Notes: generated by a model not told the origin, from the letters alone. Positions 10,901 through 16,774 are shown, counted from the stretch's first letter. The stretch is DNA of 64,000 nucleotides from Candidatus Physcousia equi (GCA_018065005.1 JAGHUD010000021.1:1-64000), one strand, 5' to 3'. Numbers and translations are program-made.

Positions 10901-12379
10901 TGCATGAATGTGGCTCCCATCAGCGATGCTGACTATACCAAGTTCCCAAGTGGTAACGTGTTCGATCCTGCTGATAGGGTCGGCATGGGTTATGATGTCA
11001 TGCTTCGCCCTGGTCACTTCTGGTACAAGGGTGTGAATGATTATAAGAACCAAAAGAAGTACATCTTCTTCTCGTCAGAGGACACTCCAGTAGCAAGTGG
11101 TACTTATGTCCGCAAGGCTCTCCAAGAGACCCTGTTCATGAGTCAGGTGGCAGTGGGTATCAATACACTCACTTATGGCACCATCTTCAACGAAGAAGGG
11201 CTGACACCTGCATCGACATTGAACACCTACAAGGTAGATGTTGCTGGCATGAAGCAGGTACGCTTCCCCGGACTGAACCTTGCCAACTTCGGAGCCATCT
11301 TTGTGGATGCAGACAACAAGGTTATTGGTACGTTCAACATGATGAACTCATCAAGTATGTTCGACTTCCAAAATGGTGACTATGTGTTTACGACTGTTCC
11401 AAATGGTTCCGTTGCTATGTACTTTAGTTGCTTTGCCACTGTTGACGGTGCTACTGAGGTGATTATCACTGATGCTATTGGCCCCGAAGCAGTAGAGCCT
11501 GATTGGGTAGAGCATTTGGATAACGAGCTTATCGGAGTGTATGGTCTTAGTATCGACTCTATGATGATGCCGCGTTCAATCTCTGGCCAAGTAACCAAAC
11601 GTGGTACTGGTACCGCTGTAACCTCATCAAACTGGACTTACGACAACAACGGAAGACCTACCAACGTAACCATACCTACGGGCTTGAACTTCACGCAGAA
11701 GGACTTCTCAAATGTCTGCGCGATGCGTGGTGAGGGCTACCAGTGTATCGACTATGACATGAACAAGATTATGTCTATCATGTTCTGGGCAATGACTGGT
11801 AATCGTAACGACCAAGAGGTTATCGGTAATGGTACGAGTGCAGGTTACACCACTGGTACAAGAGACTCCATCGGTAAGGTTAATACTGACAGAGCAACCG
11901 GTGTCAACAAGCTGCTTGGTCTTGAGGGTTTCATTGCATGTAACTACGAGTGGATGGATAACATCGCATTCAACGTCAAGTCTTATGCAGACTTCATCAA
12001 GATGCGCAGCGTTGAATCGAGCCAAGACCCTGTCGACTACAAGTTCCATATCTATGACCCCATTACCAAGACTGAACGTGTAGTTGGTGCTCCCAGTGAT
12101 GGAAGCGGATGCAATGTGGCACGCATCAAGGGTGGACGTTTCTGCGATACTACTGTCAGTGCTTATGACAAGAGTGACAACAGCAAGTTCATTACTTACT
12201 TTGCATGCTATGCAACAACTCCAGGAAGTCGCGGCCGTGTTGTTGGTCGTGCGCACAACAGTGCGAGTGCGAATGGCGGTCTCGCTTTTGTGGGCGCGAA
12301 TTACGCTTCTTCGTACTCGTACACGAGCTACGGGTCGCGTCTCGCCTTCAGGGGCGAAATTGTTGAAGTAGCGGAATAA
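4991..12379 (+). CDS. Giant tail-fibre/receptor-binding protein, DGR target
   Basis: The 2462-residue protein is probably the phage's host-recognition protein. Residues 1-290 contain three repeats ending near W-x-DFG (about 106, 190 and 272). Residues about 676-890 look like a LamG/concanavalin-type lectin fold. Residues about 1677-1837 hold leucine-rich-repeat-like strands (LDISKC, LEELIIGG). The C-terminal domain, ending GSRLAFRGEIVEVAE, resembles the C-type-lectin-like domain of Bacteroidales DGR targets. VR residues 2414-2451 correspond codon for codon to the TR, so the retroelement can rewrite the binding surface. A 12-bp gap separates it from the previous gene. The lectin and LRR assignments are made by eye; the DGR-target status is direct from the sequence. 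Confidence 0.88.
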   Translation: MSKAKMKFPFPIGSPSGGTPAVYTEDIGDSATGASQQEINEVNRSSIVNATVLYKLAASSFAQVLAAVKANPKDGIMKEGIVITFLTEDGWKSKQWNGTDWSNEENWADFGGAAFGNVYNVTVQRPLAPGLFYTLIDEEYPNRSAAKVAFDEHKASLGIILSFAISKNVWKTYQYTGKQVDEESFLTMENWTDFGSLAAGSEALIDINHLLQNTTVYSLTSALDALKVHMESTNTDYRKQGMIISYKVSENNEVECKQYKGTTNADFWEAGLWQDFGGGGKVETKDTPEEGGKDALSTGGAYNCIPTNISVDTETEGVIKLKMTNAKGEDVGDEVQFPVGTGTGGGSGTTIATAFKENPLYGRAGGDFKIKAAIISTTKAGQIETTNSIVQVNFVNRTTKKVVATFSPKKPSSATMVDYSFEFDVSGLCTAAGELSLQAVITDDGGNTATKNLSVIAVDVTCESVQTLNYTKDTTLEVGGLSKSIPMYRFPNNASDKGILTTIEIFKDGQWEVLATPIINDSYSHTVNINPAGLAHGAHPIRIQGEDVSSGVKGNILHTSVMVIQQNETLGDYDKPIVVARWSDNSGGKKMLFETLEFDVAVFKRSTQRPLVTVFMNDETIAQQVMARSTTYTIKKRLTGVNEGDSLVFRATCESSVQPEDYNVAVEGTLLPIQETEGVIFDIDMAGRSNSDVDKTISIPRADGGVATLNVIGSNYSSNGFVKDSYGTETYGTANDKGRMSLRIAEDVRVTSNIKPFASTSIETNGAALSFTTMVKNVADREDEIMWCKGDDLGFVLTGEKLVVYTNGSTTDAATSCTVPYKTNMVHRFDIVVEPSAIAPYAGIGVIKVFKDGDEVGAVKYTAGSFPTTDATVSWKGVEADCYFYKMQFWNTYYNFIQAFNNYLIGLTDTDAMISEYEANNVLVSQTAEGTTKERPSIQKCLDAGLVVVVLTKTEGSDDIEKNYPDYLEGLDGDKKTTIQLDWYCYFPKREYQNCIITDTPTSNQGTTSSWRKIKNKKSKFKKAKSIRLMYTRQEISDMYNGDPEILAKYDECEKQAKSNKIQIIDGGRFTNIVTMKVDYSDSTGAHNGAMMHQMNDMQIALGNDYKTPAQIFSEDATEYHTSIDSLPCALFRTDHNMSAIEAIDPANSYFHAKANFNADKGDAGFFGFEKVPGYNKKCVNYGDFTEIVAPAGANFNDFKADTLANTAELLPGTLYMLSEYCGPKTAFIENDGTGSLAEVGAVDGAKESTYTLADILKQSVSEFDRNAVYLTTDGHYVQYKGGVWKETTGEMTFDNATKKWSVTGRVLNPVQCFEYLKYDSLNWCQGVNSIDDMMAIDPTTEKPIWMSYYESRYPDDDNLNALYEEGKKAPYELYRWLSFSQQCNHNLGTFDGNITVNGVVVSGTKANRMDKWRKELHKYANVYSTLCYTVASDYHACVDQRSKNMMISFYKETDGNVRAYFNHWYDGDCVDGSDNDCGLTIPWDMDARTSHLYQGWDSVTFVQTYNVDASNEREFWLNDDGSSKVSLSAVADTMRKVERNNIKVFSAEGCYYYWITKRISCWAKLISSFDGERKYIQNSTPSDNYFYALHGLRLDDLPDYQEKRFQRCDGQFKAGDFTKNPFKARMMGRIEITITAAQEGYFGIGEDRADVVTDSCHLLPGESYTLKVGAAQEGGKMIYLFGADKLSRLDISKCTPKLEGFSLEYCTLLEELIIGGATYGPAYTTGILTSLELPAMPFLKKLDIRRTKIQTLSAPNCPRLVEILAADSLLKTFTPSESSPIEVLQLPGTMTELTFTNLPKLKFPDGMLTFQGMSSVKRVQVSGCPYIDVYSLIDTLHTNGASVKEISLPSVDVNGNMGPLQDLIDSGAKGIGTELDYGCDGVSGTWRLTSYVDVETLAMLQAYFPELNIFNVQYTGICFDDSVADPCNITNLDNGTGYGTGKDYEPSAHILNIWNKMHAVRALYDTRNHCMNVAPISDADYTKFPSGNVFDPADRVGMGYDVMLRPGHFWYKGVNDYKNQKKYIFFSSEDTPVASGTYVRKALQETLFMSQVAVGINTLTYGTIFNEEGLTPASTLNTYKVDVAGMKQVRFPGLNLANFGAIFVDADNKVIGTFNMMNSSSMFDFQNGDYVFTTVPNGSVAMYFSCFATVDGATEVIITDAIGPEAVEPDWVEHLDNELIGVYGLSIDSMMMPRSISGQVTKRGTGTAVTSSNWTYDNNGRPTNVTIPTGLNFTQKDFSNVCAMRGEGYQCIDYDMNKIMSIMFWAMTGNRNDQEVIGNGTSAGYTTGTRDSIGKVNTDRATGVNKLLGLEGFIACNYEWMDNIAFNVKSYADFIKMRSVESSQDPVDYKFHIYDPITKTERVVGAPSDGSGCNVARIKGGRFCDTTVSAYDKSDNSKFITYFACYATTPGSRGRVVGRAHNSASANGGLAFVGANYASSYSYTSYGSRLAFRGEIVEVAE
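12230..12343 (+). repeat. DGR variable repeat (VR)
   Basis: This 114-bp segment encodes residues 2414-2451 of the giant fibre and aligns without gaps to the template repeat 346 bp downstream. Fourteen of the 15 differences fall on TR adenines, including AAC to TAC four times, AAC to GGC, AAC to CAC and AAT to AGT. The only other change is C to T (12637 in the TR, 12291 here). The last 12 bases (GGGTCGCGTCTC) contain no A and are identical in both copies, as expected for the initiation-of-mutagenic-homology end. Confidence 0.95.
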
Positions 12380-12423
12380 CGCAAAGCGTCGTTTGAAAAA
12401 AGCGAAAAAGCGAAAAAAGCGTC

Positions 12424-12452
12424 AGAAGGGGACTCGTAAGAGGGCCCCTTCT
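12424..12452 (+). other. Hairpin downstream of the VR
   Basis: AGAAGGGG (12424-12431) pairs with CCCCTTCT (12445-12452) across a 13-nt loop, starting 45 bp after the fibre stop codon. DGR targets in several phages carry a hairpin or cruciform just past the VR that promotes retrohoming, so this may be such an element. No T run follows directly, so it is less like a plain terminator. Three short A-rich GCG repeats lie between the stop codon and the hairpin. Confidence 0.55.
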
Positions 12453-12494
12453 CTCGTTCTTGAACGTAACCAAAACGGGCAAGAACGTACAAAT

Positions 12495-12519
12495 AACGGC
12501 TTTTGCCGTTCTTTTTTTG
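12495..12519 (+). terminator. Terminator of the tail operon
   Basis: AACGGC (12495-12500), a TTTT loop and GCCGTT (12505-12510) are followed by CTTTTTTT. This should stop transcription from the fibre gene before the template repeat, leaving the TR under its own promoter. Confidence 0.8.
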
Positions 12520-12551
12520 CCCAAAAATGTACAAATAGACGTGTTTTGTTG

Positions 12552-12559
12552 TACCTTTG
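12552..12559 (+). promoter_or_regulatory. Promoter of the TR-RT unit
   Basis: TACCTTTG fits the -7 consensus TAnnTTTG and lies 16 bp before the first TR base, so the transcript would begin only a few bases before the template. No good TTTG -33 box is seen 19-21 bp upstream. Confidence 0.6.
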
Positions 12560-12563
12560 CAGC

Positions 12564-12830
12564 GCGGAAGAGTCCAACGGCCGTGTTGTTAGTCGTGCGA
12601 ACAACAATGCGAATGCGAATGGCGGTCTCGCTTATGCGAACGCGAATAACGCTTCTTCGAACTCGAACACGAACAACGGGTCGCGTCTCAACTAAAGTAC
12701 TTGTGCTTCGTGCACATCAATCGCATCTATGCCACGGTAACGTGTTGCCACCGGTAAGTGCGAGGACTCCGAGCAACGGCAACAGCACGAAAGTGGAAAG
12801 CCGAAACATATCTGAAAGTCCTGAAGGCGA
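12564..12830 (+). ncRNA. DGR template RNA with 3' spacer
   Basis: This is the probable template transcript: the TR (12576-12689) plus about 140 nt before the RT start. In studied DGRs the cDNA is primed from RNA sequence downstream of the TR, so this spacer is expected to be functional. It can fold: TGTGC/GCACA (12702-12706 with 12712-12716), CACG-GTAA-CGTG (12733-12744) and GTTGCC/GGCAAC (12744-12749 with 12778-12783). The 5' end is estimated from the -7 box and the 3' end is unknown, since the RNA probably continues as RT mRNA. Confidence 0.6.
12576..12689 (+). repeat. DGR template repeat (TR)
   Basis: This is the 114-bp invariant copy of the VR, ungapped at an offset of +346. It has 29 adenines, 26 of them in 13 AAC/AAT codons when read in the VR frame. 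Randomising both adenines of an AAY codon gives many amino acids and no stop codon. The TR is open in the VR frame and meets a stop one codon after the repeat ends, but it lies outside any likely gene. Confidence 0.95.
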
Positions 12831-14174
12831 ATGGAAATAGCGTACCCACTCGACAACCTCATACCAGAGATTGTTGCAGACGATAATCTTTACGAAAGCT
12901 TCGACTATGTGATAAGCCACCTTGATTTTGAAGATCAGCGTGCCAAGTATAGACCATTTAGAGAGAAGTATGTTAATAGGCTACGTGAAGAGATAGGTAC
13001 TGGCACTTTCCGTGTTCTTAGAAGTGATGTCCGAGACTTACACGTCAAGGATGGTCCAAAGGAACGTGACGTTCAGGCACCAAAGGTAATCAAGCGTGTA
13101 GGCGTACATGCTATCATGGTTATCATTGAGAGATACACATACCCGAGCCTCATCAAGAACACGGCTGCTTCAATTAAGGGTAGAGGCATGCACTGGTTGC
13201 ACCATATCGTAGAGGATGACTTGGAGAACGTGCCAAGCATGATGAGGTTCTACCACCAAAGCGACATCGAGCATTACTATGATAACATCGACCAAGGTTT
13301 GATGAAGCAAGAACTGCGCAAGTATGTCTGTGATGAAATACTGCTTCCGATGCTTGACAACTTCGTAGAACTTATGCCAAACGGCTTGTCAAAGGGGTTG
13401 CGTTCGTCACAGTGCTTCGCTAACTTGTTCTTGTCTCCAGTCGATCATGTGATGGTGGAATACTGCAACAAGTACACGATGCACACTGATGTAGGGGAAG
13501 AGGTTCGCTCACTATACTACAGATACTGCGATGACACCGTAATCTTTGCCAGTGATAAGAAGGTTCTTTGGAAACTACGAGACCTCTATGTAAGAGAGAT
13601 TGCGAAGCTCGGACTGCGGATAAAGCCTAACGAGGCATTGCGTCCCATCAGCGAAGGTCTTGACTATCTCGGGTATGTTCAGTTTGAGGACTACAGCCTC
13701 ATCAGGAAGCGTATCAAACAAAACGCAGCTCGCAAGCTGCATAAGATTAAAAGTAGGAAAAGAAGGCAGGAGGTTATTGGCTCATTCAAAGGAATGGCTT
13801 GCCATGCTGACTGCAAGCATTTGTTTTACAAATTAACTGGCTTGAAGATGAAGAAGTTTAGCGAAATGGGTGTAACATACACTCCCGAGGACGGTAAGAA
13901 AAGATTCCCTGGCAATACCGTGCGCCTCAGTAGTATAACTAATGTCCCCATCGTGGTACTGGACTACGAGAAGGATATGAAGACCGAGAATGGTGATGAT
14001 AGATACCTTGTATCGTTCAAAGAGGGCGAGGTGTTCAAGAAGTTCTTCACCGCTTCAAAGGAGATGAAGCAGATACTCGATAAGATTAGCGACATTGAGG
14101 ACGGTTTCCCATTTGAGACTGTCATACGTTCCGAGCACTTCGGTGAAAACAAGACTAAGTACATTTTCACATAG
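12831..14174 (+). CDS. DGR reverse transcriptase
   Basis: This 447-residue protein copies the TR RNA into adenine-mutated cDNA that replaces the VR. Retroviral-type RT motifs are visible: the first catalytic Asp in SDIEHYYDNID (D145), KGLRSSQ at 188-194 (the GxxxSQ-type motif 4 typical of DGR enzymes), YCDD at 232-235 and LDYLGY at 277-282. A basic stretch follows (about 306-313). Residues about 340-447 form an extra domain ending in FPFETVI and KTKYIFT that looks like a small beta-barrel rather than a maturase thumb. No endonuclease or maturase domain is seen, which argues against a group II intron protein. It lies 141 bp after the TR and is probably co-transcribed with it. Confidence 0.93.
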   Translation: MEIAYPLDNLIPEIVADDNLYESFDYVISHLDFEDQRAKYRPFREKYVNRLREEIGTGTFRVLRSDVRDLHVKDGPKERDVQAPKVIKRVGVHAIMVIIERYTYPSLIKNTAASIKGRGMHWLHHIVEDDLENVPSMMRFYHQSDIEHYYDNIDQGLMKQELRKYVCDEILLPMLDNFVELMPNGLSKGLRSSQCFANLFLSPVDHVMVEYCNKYTMHTDVGEEVRSLYYRYCDDTVIFASDKKVLWKLRDLYVREIAKLGLRIKPNEALRPISEGLDYLGYVQFEDYSLIRKRIKQNAARKLHKIKSRKRRQEVIGSFKGMACHADCKHLFYKLTGLKMKKFSEMGVTYTPEDGKKRFPGNTVRLSSITNVPIVVLDYEKDMKTENGDDRYLVSFKEGEVFKKFFTASKEMKQILDKISDIEDGFPFETVIRSEHFGENKTKYIFT

Positions 14175-14189
14175 CATTGTTTTTTTTCG

Positions 14190-14197
14190 TATCTTTG
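14190..14197 (+). promoter_or_regulatory. Promoter for the 14222 gene
   Basis: TATCTTTG lies 24 bp before the ATG at 14222, just after the RT stop codon. A TTTTC at 14164-14168 is a possible weak -33 box with a 21-bp gap. Confidence 0.5.
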
Positions 14198-14221
14198 CCG
14201 TGTCTTAAAAACGATTACGAC

Positions 14222-14695
14222 ATGGAAAAGATATACGGAGCGAATGAGAGACAAGATGGTCTCGTTAAAGTAGGTAACAACTACTATCTGTACTATGGTT
14301 TCGGTAAGGACACCGAGAATGCAGAACACGGCTATAACTACCGTCATAAGTTTGACCACAACCCAACAGCCGAAGAGATAAAGGAGGTGGTGCTGTCTGC
14401 CATTGATGCAGAGACGCGCGAAAAGATCACTACAGGCATGATGTACGACGGATTGATGGTCAACCTCTCTGTTGAAAATCAGCTCAACTATTCCATGTTT
14501 AAGGATATGCTCGACCAGAATAGTGGAAGTATCATCGTGAAGATGACTGACGCTGATGGTAACGACAAGGTTGTCACATTTGGACGTGGCACATTTGATG
14601 CGTTCTACGAGCAGGTTCGTGTGCATATCAAGAACTGTCTGCAGGATTGTTGGAGAGAGAAGGCAGAACTCGACCTTGGATGCTATTTGCCATAG
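14222..14695 (+). CDS. Small phage protein downstream of the RT
   Basis: This protein has 157 residues from the ATG at 14222; an upstream in-frame start at 14177 is rejected because the promoter lies between. It has no signal peptide or membrane segment. The C-terminal half contains LSVENQLNYSMFKDML (82-97), a predicted beta strand pair and a helix ending DCWREKAELDL. This pattern recurs in small phage proteins of the DUF4376/tail-associated kind. It is not the basic four-helix bundle expected of the DGR accessory protein Avd. A DGR accessory role is possible from position alone; a fibre-associated role is equally possible. Confidence 0.6.
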   Translation: MEKIYGANERQDGLVKVGNNYYLYYGFGKDTENAEHGYNYRHKFDHNPTAEEIKEVVLSAIDAETREKITTGMMYDGLMVNLSVENQLNYSMFKDMLDQNSGSIIVKMTDADGNDKVVTFGRGTFDAFYEQVRVHIKNCLQDCWREKAELDLGCYLP

Positions 14696-14727
14696 TCTGA
14701 TATATTTTTTTGGTTTTGACATGTAGG

Positions 14728-14758
14728 AGAGTGGTGTAGTGATATACCGCTCTTTTTT
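14728..14758 (+). terminator. Terminator after the 14222 gene
   Basis: A ten-pair stem (14728-14737 with 14744-14753, including two G-T pairs) with a six-base loop runs into TTTTTT. Confidence 0.7.
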
Positions 14759-14818
14759 GTATTCAAACACAAGAAAAACAAAAAAATGATGAAAAAAGTG
14801 AAAAAAGTTTGCCGAAAA

Positions 14819-14850
14819 TTTGCATATATAACGAAAATGTTATACCTTTG
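14819..14850 (+). promoter_or_regulatory. Promoter of hicAB
   Basis: TTTG (14819-14822), 20 bp, then TACCTTTG (14843-14850): a full match to the Bacteroidetes promoter. It ends 45 bp before the HicA start. The A-rich tract just upstream (14762-14805) may act as an UP-like element. Confidence 0.72.
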
Positions 14851-14895
14851 TAGTGTCAAAAGATAAGGGAATTATAAACATCAAAAAATCAAACA

Positions 14896-15078
14896 ATGAA
14901 CTGGAACGAAATGAAAAGATTGGTTATCTCGAAAGGTTACAAGTTCGAGAAACACGGTAAGAAGCACGACATCTACCGAAACCCCGAAACAAACGACATG
15001 CTTCTCATTGAGAGACATTGGTCACAAGAAGTAAGGGTCGGGTTAATGAAGAAGATTCTAAGTCAGATAGGCGAGTAG
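14896..15078 (+). CDS. hicA: HicA-family mRNA interferase toxin
   Basis: This 60-residue protein has the HicA layout: an N-terminal helix (MKRLVISKGY), a beta strand with HGKKHDIYRNPE, then a conserved His (ERHWSQEV) and a helix MKKILSQIGE. HicA toxins are small dsRBD-fold RNases that cut mRNA and are held in check by HicB. Toxin-first order is the usual one for hicAB. It has its own promoter, and the antitoxin follows 43 bp later. In a prophage it could serve addiction or interference with competing phages. Confidence 0.85.
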   Translation: MNWNEMKRLVISKGYKFEKHGKKHDIYRNPETNDMLLIERHWSQEVRVGLMKKILSQIGE

Positions 15079-15121
15079 CCTATCCGACTTTTCAAAATAG
15101 AAACCATTAAAATATAAGATT

Positions 15122-15520
15122 ATGATAGTAGCAATAGAAAAACAAAATGATGGCACATACATTGCCTACAATATGGATTGCAACAAGTTTACGGCAATAG
15201 GTTCGGGTGACACCATCGAAGATGCAAAGACCGATTATTTCAATAGCATCGAGGAAATGAAAGAGGTGTATAAAGAGACTGGTGACGATGTTCCTGCAGA
15301 AATGCTTGAGGCTCCTATATTCAAGTTTGATTTATCGTCATTCTTTGAGTATTACTCTTTCATCAACGTGTCTGCGTTTGCAAAGATGATTGGCATTAAC
15401 AGCTCACTTATGCGTCAATATAAGAAGGGTGGAACTTATATATCAGGTGCTCAACTTGAAAAGATTCAATCATTCGTGAATAGAATGGGTGCAGACTTTC
15501 AAAGTCTTCGCCTTGCATAA
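15122..15520 (+). CDS. hicB: HicB-family antitoxin
   Basis: This 132-residue protein has an N-terminal partial RNase H-like fold typical of HicB (MIVAIEKQNDGTYIAYN, then a helix DTIEDAKTDYFNSIEEM). Its C-terminal helix-turn-helix (about 93-131, SAFAKMIGINSSLMRQY) would bind the operator at its own promoter. HicB neutralises HicA and represses the operon. The pair is followed by terminator hairpins, so it is an isolated two-gene unit inside the late region. Confidence 0.82.
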   Translation: MIVAIEKQNDGTYIAYNMDCNKFTAIGSGDTIEDAKTDYFNSIEEMKEVYKETGDDVPAEMLEAPIFKFDLSSFFEYYSFINVSAFAKMIGINSSLMRQYKKGGTYISGAQLEKIQSFVNRMGADFQSLRLA

Positions 15521-15527
15521 ATAAAGT

Positions 15528-15552
15528 CGGTGCATTTCCAGTTCATGCACCG
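15528..15552 (+). terminator. Hairpin after hicB
   Basis: CGGTGCAT (15528-15535) pairs with ATGCACCG (15545-15552), beginning 8 bp after the HicB stop codon. Only a broken T-rich tail follows, so termination may be partial; a second, stronger hairpin follows at 15582. Confidence 0.5.
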
Positions 15553-15581
15553 CACCTTTATCTTTTGACAACGACTGGATG

Positions 15582-15617
15582 CCCCGGTGGAAAAACTCCA
15601 TCGGGGTTTTGTTTTTG
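15582..15617 (+). terminator. Strong terminator before the lysis genes
   Basis: CCCCGGTGG (15582-15590) pairs with CCATCGGGG (15598-15606) with one G-T pair and a 7-nt loop. TTTTGTTTTT follows. Confidence 0.8.
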
Positions 15618-15655
15618 ACATTTCGTGAAACCGAAAAACGTACACTTTTATTGCG

Positions 15656-15663
15656 TACCTTTG
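15656..15663 (+). promoter_or_regulatory. Promoter of the lysis genes
   Basis: TACCTTTG lies 60 bp upstream of the holin start. No convincing -33 TTTG is seen at 19-21 bp. The long leader may affect lysis timing. Confidence 0.5.
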
Positions 15664-15723
15664 TAGTGGATAAGGCGCATGGGGCTTGCGTCTCTCTATG
15701 GTATAATTTAATAAAAGTGTAAA

Positions 15724-16182
15724 ATGGACATCAAGAATGTTATTAGCTACATCTTTGTAGCCGTCTGTGCTTATTTGCAGCCTATCTCAGGCATCTTGCA
15801 GGCGCTGGTAGTCATATTTACCTTGAACTTCTTCTTTGGTCTCATAAGCGACCGTCTGCACGGCAAACCATTTGAGATTAGGAAGGCTTTCAGGTGCATA
15901 GTTGAGGCTACCTTGTTTTGTCTGCTTGTGTGTAGTGTTTACTTCATCGGTGAGCGTTCTAACGCTTCAACTGGCGGTATTTGGTTCGTATCGTATGTCA
16001 GCTATGCCCTTTATTACTTCTATGGGTGCAATATACTGCGTAACCTCAAGAATATACTCAAAGAGGGTACTACAGCGTATGCGGTTGTCAGCTTCTTATA
16101 TTACCTACTCAGCATGGAGTTCGTGAAGCATGTGCCATACCTTGAGGACTACATAAAGAAGCGTGACGATGGCAAAGATTGA
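15724..16182 (+). CDS. Phage holin
   Basis: This 152-residue integral membrane protein has hydrophobic segments at about 8-40 (one or two), 60-77, 86-98 and 117-132, and a charged C-terminus (YIKKRDDGKD). Size, topology and its place directly before an endolysin gene fit a Bacteroidetes phage holin, which permeabilises the inner membrane so the endolysin reaches the peptidoglycan. The gene overlaps the endolysin start by up to 20 bp, implying coupled translation. Confidence 0.78.
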   Translation: MDIKNVISYIFVAVCAYLQPISGILQALVVIFTLNFFFGLISDRLHGKPFEIRKAFRCIVEATLFCLLVCSVYFIGERSNASTGGIWFVSYVSYALYYFYGCNILRNLKNILKEGTTAYAVVSFLYYLLSMEFVKHVPYLEDYIKKRDDGKD

Positions 16183-16756
16183 TTTGATTATTCCTTCGTT
16201 TCTCAAGTGGGAAACGGGGAACTCCATGAAGAAGTCAGAGACTCTCGAACAATACTACAATCGTTGCAAGGCATCGAAGGGTGGTGTAAGCGAGGATCCT
16301 GACGATACTGGTGGGTTCACTGTCTGCGGTATCACTTACGAGACCTACCGCACGTACTGTAAGGTAAACCGCAAAGCAGACCCGACAAAGGAGCAGATGC
16401 GTGCGCAGCTTACATACGCAGTATGGTACGATGTGTTGAAGACAAGGTTCTGGGACAAGTGCCAGGGAGACAACATCAAGAGCCAGTCTGTAGCACATAT
16501 CGTTGTTGACTGGTTTTGGGGAAGTGGCTTTGCAGGGCTCAAATCTTTGCAGAAATGCCTCTCTTTGACCGCTGATGGTATAGTAGGTCCAAAGACACTT
16601 GCAACGCTCAATGGAGCAAACGCAAAGGGTATTTTCGACCATATCAAGGAGGCTCGCGTCAAGTACTATAACTCAATCGTCGAGAAAAGACCAACAAACA
16701 AGAAATTCTTGAAAGGTTGGATGAACAGACTCAACGATATTCAGTTTGTAGGATGA
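16163..16756 (+). CDS. Endolysin, GH108 with peptidoglycan-binding domain
   Basis: Up to 197 residues; the ATG at 16169 (MAKIDL) is an equally good start. Residues about 8-100 match the GH108 lysozyme-like fold: a Glu in FLKWETG as candidate catalytic acid, then DPDDTGGFTVCGITYETY. Residues about 118-195 are the matching peptidoglycan-binding domain (SLTADGIVGPKTLATL). It should cleave the cell wall glycan at the end of infection. There is no signal peptide, so export depends on the holin encoded just upstream. Confidence 0.85.
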   Translation: MTMAKIDLIIPSFLKWETGNSMKKSETLEQYYNRCKASKGGVSEDPDDTGGFTVCGITYETYRTYCKVNRKADPTKEQMRAQLTYAVWYDVLKTRFWDKCQGDNIKSQSVAHIVVDWFWGSGFAGLKSLQKCLSLTADGIVGPKTLATLNGANAKGIFDHIKEARVKYYNSIVEKRPTNKKFLKGWMNRLNDIQFVG

Positions 16757-16774
16757 GGCTCATCGTAACGTGAT

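Noticed and set aside
12393-12695. 100-residue plus-strand frame covering the TR
   Set aside because: It begins in the spacer after the fibre gene, crosses a terminator and a promoter, and is open mainly because the TR keeps the VR reading frame. It is a by-product of the DGR, not a gene.
12831-14174. Group II intron or retron reverse transcriptase
   Set aside because: There is no maturase or HNH domain, no intron boundaries and no retron msr/msd; the TR/VR pair and the GxxxSQ-type motif show it is a DGR enzyme.
14222-14695. Avd accessory protein of the DGR
   Set aside because: The sequence is acidic with a mixed beta/alpha pattern. Avd is a small basic four-helix bundle normally located near the TR.
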